DNA of 46,571 nt, taken from assembly GCA_040876735.1 (NCBI GenBank), contig JBBDPC010000178.1, positions 1 to 46,571 on the forward strand. Direction: 5' to 3'. This DNA is from Natronomicrosphaera sp040876735 (GTDB lineage Bacteria > Planctomycetota > Phycisphaerae > Phycisphaerales > Phycisphaeraceae). A model generated the notes under the pieces. The model was not told where the DNA came from. It did not search any database and saw only the letters and a list, made by a program, of their open reading frames with translations. The translations under genes were made by a program, and so were the position numbers. Shown here in pieces: positions 1 to 10,660 of the stretch; position 1 is the stretch's first letter, and every line of letters starts with the position of its first letter.

Positions 1-44
1 ATCATGGGCGGCTCGCTAAATCATGATTTCTGGACATCGAACTC

Positions 45-73
45 TTGACAGGCAATGTAACCCGCCTTATGCT
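45..73 (+). promoter_or_regulatory. sigma70-type promoter upstream of ric
   Basis: TTGACA at 45-50 is followed, after exactly 17 bases, by TATGCT at 68-73. This is a near-consensus housekeeping promoter pointing at the iron-sulfur repair gene that starts at 185. The long leader (about 105 bases) holds a palindrome at 84-113 and a C-rich repeat at 145-173. No transcription data are available, so this is a sequence-based call. Confidence 0.65.
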
Positions 74-83
74 CGGCGTCAAG

Positions 84-113
84 GTAGAAGTGTATATCTA
101 TATCCAGATCTAC
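84..113. promoter_or_regulatory. candidate operator palindrome in the ric leader
   Basis: A 30-bp imperfect dyad has outer arms GTAGA (84-88) and TCTAC (109-113) and inner ATAT/ATAT arms around 98.5; 11 of 15 positions pair. It begins about 10 bases after the -10 box, so it would overlap the transcription start, as repressor sites often do. It contains TATATCTAT (93-101), which recurs after the -10 box of the molybdoenzyme promoter (2790-2798). The identity of the binding protein is unknown; an Rrf2/NsrR-type nitric-oxide sensor would fit the genes but is only inference. Confidence 0.45.
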
Positions 114-144
114 GAAAACCAGCGGAGGCAGGCCGCATCACATT

Positions 145-173
145 CCAACCCCCAACCCCCAACCCCCAACCCC
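145..173. repeat. C-rich heptamer array (CCAACCC, four units)
   Basis: Four tandem copies of the 7-mer CCAACCC lie directly before the ribosome binding site of ric (GGAG at 174-177). The opposite strand has four runs of five or four G and could fold into a G-quadruplex. The same word family recurs at 34606-34662 and inside priA at 43927-43960. Confidence 0.7.
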
Positions 174-184
174 GGAGCCCCACC

Positions 185-898
185 ATGACCGCCATCGACA
201 TCAACACCACCGTTGGCCAGCTCGTCGCCGACCGCCCCAGCCGGTCGCGCCTGTTTGAACATTTGGGCATCGACTACTGCTGCGGCGGCAAGCAGCCGCT
301 CGCCGTCATGTGCCAGAAGCACGGCCTCGATGCCGACACGGTCGTCAAATTGCTGGCCGCCACCGAGCTCGAAGCCGACAAGCTCGACACCCGCGACTGG
401 ACGCAGGCCTCGCTCGCCGAACTGGCCGGGCACATCGAGCAGACGCACCATGCCTACCTTCGCCGCGAGCTGCCCCGGCTCAGCGCCATGGTCGAGAAGG
501 TCGCCACCGTGCACGGCCCCTCGCACGCCTGGCTGATCGAGCTGCGCCAGGTCTTCACCGGCTTCGTGCAGGAGCTGAGCGCCCACATGCTCAAGGAAGA
601 GCGCGTGCTGTTCCCGATGATCCGCCAGCTTGAAGCCGGGCAGGCGAATGCGGCCGAGCATTGCGGCGGCGTGGGCAACCCGGTGCGGATGATGGAGCAT
701 GAGCACGACCAGGCCGGGGATGCGCTGGCCAAAATGCGCGAGCTCACCGCCGGCTTCACGCCGCCCGAAGGCGCGTGCAACACCTTCCGCGCCATGCTCG
801 ATGGCCTGGCCGAGCTGGAGCACGACATGCACCAGCACGTGCACAAGGAAAACAACATCCTCTTCCCCCGCGCCATGGAACTGGAAGCCGGGCAGTAG
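185..898 (+). CDS. ric: iron-sulfur cluster repair di-iron protein (Ric/ScdA/YtfE family)
   Basis: A 237-residue cytoplasmic protein. Residues 1-60 form the ScdA N-terminal domain with the hallmark CCGGK motif near residue 33; the remainder is a hemerythrin-like four-helix domain with spaced histidines (including HMLKEER and EHDMHQHVHKENN) that would hold a non-haem di-iron centre. The family restores Fe-S clusters damaged by nitric oxide or oxidants. The start at 185 is preferred over an upstream in-frame ATG at 23 because GGAG lies 7 bases before it and the family homology begins exactly here; the extra N-terminus would be translated from the promoter and repeat. Its neighbour, a nitrate/nitrite-type molybdoenzyme, makes a nitrosative-stress role plausible. 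Family assignment is firm; the regulatory link is inference. Confidence 0.93.
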   Translation: MTAIDINTTVGQLVADRPSRSRLFEHLGIDYCCGGKQPLAVMCQKHGLDADTVVKLLAATELEADKLDTRDWTQASLAELAGHIEQTHHAYLRRELPRLSAMVEKVATVHGPSHAWLIELRQVFTGFVQELSAHMLKEERVLFPMIRQLEAGQANAAEHCGGVGNPVRMMEHEHDQAGDALAKMRELTAGFTPPEGACNTFRAMLDGLAELEHDMHQHVHKENNILFPRAMELEAGQ

Positions 899-942
899 CA
901 GGGGCTCCCGGACCTGGCCCTGCTGGCGAAATCCCTCGACAA

Positions 943-975
943 CCCCGGCTGGCGTTCACCGGCCGGGGCTTTGTC
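943..975 (+). terminator. probable terminator of ric
   Basis: CCCCGGC (943-949) pairs with GCCGGGG (962-968) around a 12-base loop and is followed by a short T-containing stretch (CTTTGT). The T-run is weak, so efficiency is uncertain. Confidence 0.45.
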
Positions 976-1011
976 GGCGGGGCGTTGCGGTAGACACCGT
1001 CTCGGCCGCTT

Positions 1012-1074
1012 TCAGATTTCGAACATGTCGTTGTCGACGCCCATGCCGCCCGGGATGATCTGAAAGCGGGACAT
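1012..1074 (-). CDS. possible 20-residue small ORF
   Basis: A short minus-strand ORF encodes a 20-residue peptide beginning MSRFQIIPGG and ending DNDMFEI before a TGA stop. A good ribosome binding site (GGAG) lies five bases upstream of its ATG. It sits 85 bases downstream of the small membrane protein at 1160-1351, on the same strand, so the two could be co-transcribed from the divergent region near 1390. I do not recognise a family. The frame remains open far upstream, as is common opposite GC-rich genes, so this could be chance; the clean RBS is the main argument for translation. Confidence 0.3.
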   Translation of the reverse strand: MSRFQIIPGGMGVDNDMFEI

Positions 1075-1159
1075 TTGATCTCCACATTTGTTCCAGGGCC
1101 AAGCCGCTGCTGTCAGCCCGGCGCCAGCCGCCGCATGGTCGGCATGGCCGCGAAGCCCC

Positions 1160-1351
1160 TCAGTGCGGGTCGGTACTCCGCCGGTGCTCGGCCACGGCCT
1201 GCTCCACCTGCGCATCGAGCGCCGATGGCTCGTAGACGCCGGCGGACTGCCACAGCGCATAGCACAGCACAACCACCACCGACAACGACACTGCCAGCGT
1301 GGAACTGACCACAACCGCAACCAGTTCTTTCTCAACATCGTGCGAAGGCAT
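1160..1351 (-). CDS. small single-pass membrane protein, unknown
   Basis: A 63-residue protein divergent from the COX3/cytochrome c gene. Residues about 9-32 are a strongly hydrophobic, valine-rich segment (VAVVVSSTLAVSLSVVVVL), followed by a short hydrophilic tail rich in Ala, Glu, Asp and His. The start (1351) has GAGG about eight bases upstream. The shape, one anchor plus a short tail, resembles small accessory subunits found next to respiratory oxidases, but no family is recognised. The intergenic region it shares with the COX3 fusion carries promoter-like elements. Confidence 0.5.
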   Translation of the reverse strand: MPSHDVEKELVAVVVSSTLAVSLSVVVVLCYALWQSAGVYEPSALDAQVEQAVAEHRRSTDPH

Positions 1352-1390
1352 GACATGATCCTCAAAAAGGCGAGGCGAGACAGTGGCCAC

Positions 1391-1419
1391 TTGCATAACA
1401 AGACAAAAAGCTCTAAATA
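1391..1419 (+). promoter_or_regulatory. promoter of the COX3/cytochrome c gene
   Basis: TTGCAT (1391-1396) and TAAATA (1414-1419) are separated by 17 bases in an AT-rich island of the divergent intergenic region. An AT-rich word TATATTATCC (1418-1427) follows the -10 box and loosely resembles the TATATCTAT words in the two other promoters of this cluster. The gene's RBS, AGGAG (1481-1485), precedes the ATG at 1492 by six bases. Confidence 0.5.
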
Positions 1420-1491
1420 TATTATCCAGTGGCTCACGGTCACACAAGTTGCTGCCGATCGGCAGTGCCGGGTCGATCGAAGGAGTTGTTC

Positions 1492-2721
1492 ATGCCGCAG
1501 ATCGAGATGCTCGACACCTCGACGTTCATCGCCGACGCGCCAGAGGCGACTTCGCCCCCGGCCGGGATCGAGCACGACCACTTCGCGTCCGCTGTTCAGC
1601 GACGTCAAGCCGCGGCGCTGGGGATGTGGCTGTTCCTGGCGACGGAAGTGCTGATGTTTTCCGGACTGTTCTGCCTCTACGGCGTGTTTCGCGCCAACAG
1701 CCCGGAAATCTTCCACTACGGGCATCAGTTTCTTGATGTCGGATGGGGCCTGATCAACACGATCGTCCTGCTGTTGAGCAGTTTCACGATGGCGGTGGCG
1801 GTGACGTGTGCTCGTCGTCAGCTCTGGAACCACGTGAGTTTGTTCCTGGGGTTGACGTTGATGTGCGGGGTGATTTTCCTCGGCGTCAAAACCATTGAGT
1901 ACCAGCACAAGTTTCACGACGCCTTGCTCTGGGGCGAACACTTTGACCCGGGTGGGCACGAACCCGCACCGGGGCGGCCTGAGGAGGATTCGTCCTCGGT
2001 GGCCGGTGTTGCGGGTGCGGGCGCGGCGGCGGCCGAACCGCTGTCCCCGACATTGCTGCGCGGGCAGGCGTTGTACCAGCGATCCTGTCTGGCCTGTCAC
2101 GGCCGGGAGGGGGAGGGTGTGACCGGGGCCGGGGTGCCGTTGGCAGGAACACCTTTTCTCAATGAGCGCAGTGATGCGGAGATGGTTGCCTTTATCAAGG
2201 CGGGGCGGTTGCCCTCCGCCGAGGACAGCAAACTGGGCCAGTACATGCCGCCGCGCGGGGGCAACCCGGGCTTGCGGGAGAATGATCTGGCGATGATCGT
2301 GGCCTATCTGCGTACGCTTGAGCCCGTTGATGTCGAAGCGTTCAACACCGGGCCGACGCTGCCGCGCAGCTTCATCGCCGACGCCGCGCAAGGCCCGCCC
2401 GGCCTGCGGCCCGAGGTGCTCGAAAATCCGGCCTATCTGCCCACGCGCTCGCGCGCCGCGAACGAGCACGACCCCGAGGCGCGACCGGTCGTGCCCGAGC
2501 GGGCCCACCTGTTCTTCGGCCTGTATTTTCTGACGACCGGCCTGCACGCGATCCACCTGGTCATCGGCATGGGACTGATCGGTTACCTCCTGCTGCGCGT
2601 GCAGCAGTGGCGACTGCTCCGGCCCGATGGCGACCTGCCGATCGAACTGACCAGCCTCTACTGGCACCTGGTCGACATCATCTGGATCTTTGTATTCCCG
2701 CTCTACTACCTGATTCACTGA
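1492..2721 (+). CDS. cytochrome c oxidase subunit III-like protein with inserted cytochrome c domain
   Basis: A 409-residue membrane protein. Residues 44-135 hold three COX3/NorE-type helices (motif GMWLFLATEVLMF). After a hydrophilic linker, residues about 188-278 form a class I cytochrome c domain with CLACH at 199-203 and a likely axial Met252 in QYMPPRGG. The COX3 fold then resumes with GLYFLTTGLHAIHLVIG (343-359) and a last helix at 388-406. The haem domain therefore interrupts the COX3 part rather than being added at an end; placement between helices predicts that it faces the periplasm. Subunit III is non-catalytic, so the haem could deliver electrons to a catalytic subunit encoded elsewhere. 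No subunit I or II is present in the window. I recall similar fusions in planctomycetes; that should be checked by search. Confidence 0.88.
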   Translation: MPQIEMLDTSTFIADAPEATSPPAGIEHDHFASAVQRRQAAALGMWLFLATEVLMFSGLFCLYGVFRANSPEIFHYGHQFLDVGWGLINTIVLLLSSFTMAVAVTCARRQLWNHVSLFLGLTLMCGVIFLGVKTIEYQHKFHDALLWGEHFDPGGHEPAPGRPEEDSSSVAGVAGAGAAAAEPLSPTLLRGQALYQRSCLACHGREGEGVTGAGVPLAGTPFLNERSDAEMVAFIKAGRLPSAEDSKLGQYMPPRGGNPGLRENDLAMIVAYLRTLEPVDVEAFNTGPTLPRSFIADAAQGPPGLRPEVLENPAYLPTRSRAANEHDPEARPVVPERAHLFFGLYFLTTGLHAIHLVIGMGLIGYLLLRVQQWRLLRPDGDLPIELTSLYWHLVDIIWIFVFPLYYLIH

Positions 2722-2745
2722 CCGGAAGCGGACGGTGCCCGGATC

Positions 2746-2774
2746 TTGACAAGCTCACGTTGGCATCCGATATT
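2746..2774 (+). promoter_or_regulatory. sigma70-type promoter of the molybdoenzyme operon
   Basis: TTGACA (2746-2751), 17-base spacer, then GATATT (2769-2774). The -35 box is perfect. It lies just after the stop of the COX3 fusion, so the ABCD operon has its own promoter. The RBS GGAG (2824-2827) is ten bases before the ATG at 2838. Confidence 0.65.
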
Positions 2775-2798
2775 AGATAAGCAGGTCCATATATCTAT
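2774..2798. promoter_or_regulatory. candidate operator overlapping the molybdoenzyme transcription start
   Basis: An inverted repeat TAGATA (2774-2779) and TATCTA (2792-2797) with 12 bases between arms overlaps the end of the -10 box and the expected +1. It includes TATATCTAT (2790-2798), identical to 93-101 in the ric leader. The repeated word in a GC-rich genome suggests shared regulation of ric and the molybdoenzyme; the regulator is unknown. Confidence 0.45.
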
Positions 2799-2837
2799 TC
2801 TGTCAGGCGTGCTCAAAACGCTCGGAGACGCGACTTC

Positions 2838-6350
<3,513 letters not shown>

Positions 6351-6385
6351 ACCCGACGCCGTTTGCCCAACTGGAAACAAGTCTC

Positions 6386-7513
6386 ATGCCCAAGCGCTAC
6401 AACTGGCAACTCGACCGGGAGATGGAATACACCTACGACGGCGCGCCGCCGAAGCGTCAGGTGGCTTACATCTTCGACACCAACAAGTGCATCGCCTGCC
6501 AGACCTGCACGGTCGCATGCAAGACCTGCTGGACCAGCGGCAAGGGGCAGGAGCACATCTTCTGGAACAACGTCGAAACCAAGCCATACGGCGGCTATCC
6601 CGTGGGCTGGGACAAGAACCTGCTGGAAAAAACGCAGCCCGCCAAGTGGGACGGACAGAAACTGACGAGCCTGACCATCTTTGAAACCGACGGCCCCAAC
6701 AAGCAGCCGGTCGGCTACCGGCCCAAGCCCGAGGACTACGCCAGCCCGAACCTGGGCGAGGACGAAGTCGCGGGCATGGCGGAACTCGGCCAGCACTTCG
6801 ACGGCACGCACCCGATGTGGATGTTCTACCTCGCCCGCATCTGCAACCACTGCGACCACCCCGCCTGCGTGGCGGCCTGCCCGCGAAAGGCGATCTACAA
6901 ACGTGAAGAGGATGGCATCGTGCTCGTCGACCAGGAACGCTGCCGCGGCTATCAGGAATGCGTCGAGGCGTGCCCGTACAAGAAAGTGTTTTACAACGTT
7001 ATCAATCGGGCGAGCGAAAAGTGCATCGGCTGCTATCCACGCGTGGAGCAGGGCGACGTGGCGCTGTGCGTCGAGTCGTGCATCGGCAAGATTCGTATGC
7101 ACGGCTTCCTCACCACCGATGGCCCGCCGCGCGAAGACAACCCGCTGGACTACATCGTCAAGATCCGCAAGCTCGCGCTGCCGTTCTACGCCCAGCACGG
7201 CACAGGCCCGAACGTCTACTACATCCCCCCGCTGCACGTGCCCAACGGCTTCCTCGAACAGATGTTCGGCCCCAACGTCGAAGCGGCGAAGGAACTCTAC
7301 CGCCAACTCGCCTACGACAAGCGGCTGCTCGGTGCGCTGCTGCTGTTCGGCGCCAGCAGTCGAATCATCACACGCTTCGAGGTGCAGGGCGAGGAAGCGG
7401 TGGGCTGGGACGTCGATGACGCGGAAGTGGCCCGTGTGCCCTTCACCGAGCCGGTCTATCACCGTCCGCATTATGACCAGAAGCACGCGGTCTACCGTCA
7501 CAACACCGCTTGA
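6386..7513 (+). CDS. type II molybdoenzyme beta subunit with four Fe-S clusters (NarH/NxrB-like)
   Basis: A 375-residue electron-transfer subunit. Four cysteine groups are visible: Cys35/38/41/45 (CIACQTCTVAC), Cys153/156/161/165 (CNHCDHPACVAAC), Cys186/192/196 (CRGYQECVEAC) and Cys213/216/228/232. In the third group Tyr189 replaces a cysteine, as Trp does in NarH, so the set predicts three [4Fe-4S] and one [3Fe-4S] cluster. There is no signal peptide, as expected for a subunit that travels through the Tat pathway together with the alpha subunit. The start at 6386 begins 35 bases after the alpha stop; an in-frame upstream extension merely overlaps alpha. It would pass electrons between the Mo site and the haem b subunit encoded next. 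Confidence 0.92.
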   Translation: MPKRYNWQLDREMEYTYDGAPPKRQVAYIFDTNKCIACQTCTVACKTCWTSGKGQEHIFWNNVETKPYGGYPVGWDKNLLEKTQPAKWDGQKLTSLTIFETDGPNKQPVGYRPKPEDYASPNLGEDEVAGMAELGQHFDGTHPMWMFYLARICNHCDHPACVAACPRKAIYKREEDGIVLVDQERCRGYQECVEACPYKKVFYNVINRASEKCIGCYPRVEQGDVALCVESCIGKIRMHGFLTTDGPPREDNPLDYIVKIRKLALPFYAQHGTGPNVYYIPPLHVPNGFLEQMFGPNVEAAKELYRQLAYDKRLLGALLLFGASSRIITRFEVQGEEAVGWDVDDAEVARVPFTEPVYHRPHYDQKHAVYRHNTA

Positions 7514-7551
7514 TCCGTCCGGGCTTCGCACGACTCGTCTGTGAGCACACC

Positions 7552-8598
7552 ATGACCGAATCGAATCACCCCAGTCCGTACCTTGGCACGGCCCTGTTGG
7601 CGGGCATGCTGGTCACCGTCGCCGCCATCGTCGTGGCTGTCTTTGTCGCCAGCCAGCGCCCGACGATCATCGTTGTCGCCGCCGGAGGATCGGGGGGCGA
7701 ATCCGTCGCGGCCGTCACAGACGCATCGGCGTCACCGGCCGGAGCATCCCCCGGCGAACCTGCCCCGGCAGCGGCGGAAGACGAAGCGGAGGACGAGCCC
7801 TATGTACTTCAAGCAGCACGCCTGACGCAGTTGCCGGCACTCGAAGATCCCTTCCACGAAAAGTGGGACGATCTGCCGACCCTGGAGGTGCCGGTGGAGC
7901 CGCAGATGATCGCCAAGCCGATGCTCGAGGAACGCACCATTGAGGCGGTGCAGGTGCAGGCGGCCACCGATGGTCGGGTGATGGCGTGGCGTTTGTCGTG
8001 GCATGCCGACGCGCCTGCCATGATGACCGATACCGGCCGATTCTCCGATGCCGTGGCGATTCAGTTCCCGCTGGAAGACGGTGCTTCATTCATGATGGGC
8101 GGCCCGGACCAGCCGGTGCAGATTCTCTACTGGAAGGCCTTGTGGGAGCGGGATCGCGACGAGGGATATCAAGACGTCAGCGATCTATATCCGAACATGT
8201 GGGCGGACCTTTACTGGTTCGCCGAAGGCGAACACCCGTTTCCCATCGAGACGGCTTTTGACAGCGAGATTGCCCAACAATGGTTTGTCGCCGAGCGTGC
8301 GGGGAATCCGCAAAGCAATCGCCATCGCGCCGAGCCGGTGGAGGAAATGATCGCCGAGGGGTTCGGGACGCTGACGGTTCTTCCTGAATCCCACGCGGTG
8401 GGGCATGGCCAGTGGCGTGATGGATATTGGGCCGTGGTGATTGCCCGGCCAGTCAATCTGACCGATGACCGCCTCGCCCGCCGGATGGGCAGTGGCGACG
8501 CGCAGGAATTCGCCATTGCTGTCTGGGACGGCAGCGCGGACAACGTTGGCGGCCGGAAACACTGGTCCGCCTGGGCGCCATTCGAGGTGATGCCATGA
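7552..8598 (+). CDS. haem b (gamma) subunit, ethylbenzene dehydrogenase-like, membrane-anchored
   Basis: A 348-residue protein with one N-terminal membrane segment (about 11-33), an Ala/Glu/Pro-rich linker (45-85), and a C-terminal domain of the EBDH/DMSO-reductase gamma family. The fold binds one b haem through Met and Lys; Met181 or Met182 (FMMGGPD) and Lys336 (GGRKHWSAW) are the best candidates. The anchor would hold the periplasmic ABC complex at the membrane; soluble homologues such as EbdC have a cleaved signal instead, so the segment could alternatively be an uncleaved or cleaved Sec signal. Stop overlaps the next start (ATGA), indicating translational coupling with the chaperone gene. 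Confidence 0.82.
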   Translation: MTESNHPSPYLGTALLAGMLVTVAAIVVAVFVASQRPTIIVVAAGGSGGESVAAVTDASASPAGASPGEPAPAAAEDEAEDEPYVLQAARLTQLPALEDPFHEKWDDLPTLEVPVEPQMIAKPMLEERTIEAVQVQAATDGRVMAWRLSWHADAPAMMTDTGRFSDAVAIQFPLEDGASFMMGGPDQPVQILYWKALWERDRDEGYQDVSDLYPNMWADLYWFAEGEHPFPIETAFDSEIAQQWFVAERAGNPQSNRHRAEPVEEMIAEGFGTLTVLPESHAVGHGQWRDGYWAVVIARPVNLTDDRLARRMGSGDAQEFAIAVWDGSADNVGGRKHWSAWAPFEVMP

Positions 8599-9395
8599 CA
8601 CACACGAACGCAACCCGTGCTCCTGAGTCCGATGTCACGGCGTGCCTGGCCCAGGCGGACCTGATGCTCTGGCTGGCGGGCTGGTTACGGCCGTCCATGG
8701 CGCAGCCTGACGGGCGACCCACGCGCGGTGAACTTCAGGCTCTGATCGACGCAACAGGTCTCGCTGAGCCACATCTTTTCGAGCATGTGGCCACGCTGCA
8801 CGAAAGTGGCCAGGCGACCTCGTCTGCTGACTATCGACATGAACACCATCGCCTGTTCGATGCCGGCATCGCCTGCCCGATCAACGAGTCGGCTTACGTT
8901 CGCCGCGATAAAGGGGCGATCATCGGCGACGTATGCGGCTTCTATCGTGCCTTCGGGTTCCAGCCCGCGGCCGAGTCCGGCGACAAACCCGATCACCTGG
9001 CCTGCGAACTCGAATTTGTCGCCATGCTCCTCCTGTTACGGGCCCATGCGCAGCAGGCCGGCGTCAGCGAACAAGCACAACTGACCGAGCAGGCGCTCGC
9101 CGATTTTGCCAGCGATCATCTCGACGCCTGGCTACTTTCGTTCTGCAGTCGGCTGGAAGCGACCACACGTTTGCCGGCCTGTACGGCGCTCGCCCAAGCG
9201 TTGCCTGTGATCTGGCAGGCGATGTCTTCTCACCACGCCCTGCCGCGCGCAGAGGGGATCGACGTGAGTGAGCCTGGTGTCGAACCCGAATCGCCATATT
9301 CGTGTGGCATGCTTCCTGCTTCTGAAATGGTAACCCCCGCGACCGTGGAGTTGCGTGTGGATGGGCAACCACAGCCGAGCCCGGCTCCACATTAG
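8595..9395 (+). CDS. TorD/NarJ-type molybdoenzyme maturation chaperone
   Basis: A 266-residue all-helical protein, by family a cytoplasmic chaperone that holds the Tat signal of its partner until Mo cofactor and Fe-S clusters are in place. Characteristic segments are YRHEHHRLFDAGIACPINES (80-99), a helix GDVCGFYRAFGFQPA (111-125) and DHLACELEFVAMLL (133-146). The C-terminal 40 residues are low in homology and probably flexible. It overlaps the gamma gene by four bases and closes the ABCD operon. Its presence supports the Tat-exported assignment of the alpha subunit. Confidence 0.85.
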   Translation: MTHTNATRAPESDVTACLAQADLMLWLAGWLRPSMAQPDGRPTRGELQALIDATGLAEPHLFEHVATLHESGQATSSADYRHEHHRLFDAGIACPINESAYVRRDKGAIIGDVCGFYRAFGFQPAAESGDKPDHLACELEFVAMLLLLRAHAQQAGVSEQAQLTEQALADFASDHLDAWLLSFCSRLEATTRLPACTALAQALPVIWQAMSSHHALPRAEGIDVSEPGVEPESPYSCGMLPASEMVTPATVELRVDGQPQPSPAPH

Positions 9396-9453
9396 AACAT
9401 CACCATCAGGATCCATCCGAGAACTTCCTGTCGTCCACGTCAGTCGATGCAGG

Positions 9454-9645
9454 ATGAAAGACTCTTCTATGCTTCGGCATCGGCTCGCGGACGAGCAATG
9501 GACGTTGATCGCTGACCTGTCTCCCACCCGCCCGGTCGCGTTGCTCGGCATCCCGGCTGGCGTGCATGAGCCGTTGCCGTTCGATGAGGTCGCCTGGGTG
9601 TCGTGCCCCTATCTGCATGTCCGGAAGCCCCTCGTCCGCATTTGA
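9454..9645 (+). pseudogene. remnant of an IS5-type transposase N-terminus
   Basis: A 63-codon frame contains LRHRLADEQWTLIADLSP, which resembles the opening of IS5-group transposases (pattern LTDEQWALIEPLLP). The similarity ends after about 22 residues and the expected DDE domain is absent, so only a stub remains. It lies in the 267-base space between the end of the molybdoenzyme operon and the convergent membrane-protein gene, and suggests a past insertion or deletion at the edge of the redox island. The rest of the frame is not recognised. Chance similarity is possible because the match is short. Confidence 0.4.
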
Positions 9646-9662
9646 CGGAAGCAGAACGCGGG

Positions 9663-10541
9663 CTACGCGGTGTCGGCGGCCGGGGCGACGCGGGAGTGGT
9701 CGATGGCCTGTGCCAGGCCCAGCCCGAGCGTCACGCCCACGAGGCCGGCGGCGGCGTAGTGGATCGGCAGCGCCATGGCGGGGCCCCACAGTCGCCCGTC
9801 GTACCAGGCGGCGTAGAGGGCGTCGGGGGAGGTGTACTGAAGCGGCACGTGGGCGTAGGCGACCATGCCCAGCAGGGCCGGGGCGAGCAGCATCGGCAGC
9901 GGGTTGGACTGGGGCACGATCGACTGCGTGAGCACCGCGCCCGCGCCGAACGCCAGGATCAACGCGCCCATCACCTGCCCCGTGTCACTGACCGCCAGCA
10001 GCAGCGTCGCCAGCGCCCCGCCGACGCCGGCACAGATCAGCCCGGCGATCAGGGCCTTCCCGTCCGGCCAGCGCAGGCCCAGGTCGCCGGGGCCGAAGTG
10101 GTCTTCCGTGGCCAGGCGTGGCAGACCGCGGCGCAGCGGCTGGCGGGCCGTCTCCATGAGCACAACCACGCCCAGCAGCGCCCCGGCCCAGACGAGCATC
10201 TCGGCCAGCAGCACCCAGTAGGCCGAGGGCGAGCCCCACCGCCACAGCCAGCCGTCGATGCGCCCGCCGTAGATCGCGGGGAACATCATCGCCACGCCCA
10301 GCACGAACACGCCGCTGATCGGGTTTCCCATGGCCGTGATCACCGTCGCCAGGGCGATGGCCGGCAGGGCGGCGAGCAGGACGAGCAACACCGTGGCGAT
10401 CACGCCGTACTGTCCGTCGAAGAGGCTGATGCCTTCGCTGCCGTCGGCCGCCATCGCCGCCGGCGCGGCCCACATCCACACCATGCCGCCGACGAGGGCC
10501 GCAATCGGAATCAGTAAGCGTTGGGAGAGCACAGGGAACAT
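9663..10541 (-). CDS. polytopic membrane protein, unknown function
   Basis: A 292-residue protein with about seven to eight hydrophobic segments, beginning with a signal-like helix (LLIPIAALVGGMVWMWAAP) and continuing through LVLLAALPAIALATVITAMG and repeated Gly/Ala/Leu-rich helices. A polar cytoplasmic-like loop around residues 130-155 (ARQPLRRGLPRLATEDHFG) separates two halves. The start at 10541 is chosen because the upstream in-frame extension is translated repeat DNA. No family is recognised; transport or a scaffold role cannot be distinguished. It is downstream of hemB on the same strand, separated by the 328-base repeat-rich region 10542-10869. Confidence 0.6.
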   Translation of the reverse strand: MFPVLSQRLLIPIAALVGGMVWMWAAPAAMAADGSEGISLFDGQYGVIATVLLVLLAALPAIALATVITAMGNPISGVFVLGVAMMFPAIYGGRIDGWLWRWGSPSAYWVLLAEMLVWAGALLGVVVLMETARQPLRRGLPRLATEDHFGPGDLGLRWPDGKALIAGLICAGVGGALATLLLAVSDTGQVMGALILAFGAGAVLTQSIVPQSNPLPMLLAPALLGMVAYAHVPLQYTSPDALYAAWYDGRLWGPAMALPIHYAAAGLVGVTLGLGLAQAIDHSRVAPAADTA

Positions 10542-10547
10542 GGGAAT

Positions 10548-10576
10548 GTCTGATTGATGATTTCTGATTGCTGATG
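10548..10576. repeat. single-arm heptamer array (GTCTGAT-like, four units)
   Basis: Four 7-base units of the form n(T/C)nTGAT follow one another immediately upstream of the membrane-protein start. No complementary arm is obvious nearby. The words resemble those at 19913-19957 on the opposite strand. Confidence 0.55.
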
Positions 10577-10660
10577 TCGGACGACCACGCAACGGGCGAG
10601 GCGAGCCGATTCTACCCGGATCACCAATACACTGCCGACCCGTGAACATTCACCATCCCG

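Noticed and set aside
23..184. N-terminal extension of ric by 54 codons
   Set aside because: It would translate the promoter, the palindrome and the C-rich repeat; the RBS and the family start support 185.
1012..2718. 568-codon open frame on minus opposite the COX3 fusion
   Set aside because: It is a shadow of the GC-rich plus-strand gene; residues are Arg/Gln/His/Val-biased and no domain is seen. Only its last 20 codons have an independent RBS and are listed as a possible small ORF.
2740..2760. FNR/NnrR-type site (TTGAC-n-CA) before the molybdoenzyme gene
   Set aside because: The TTGACA is better explained as the -35 box with a correctly spaced -10; no TTGAT-N4-ATCAA palindrome is present.
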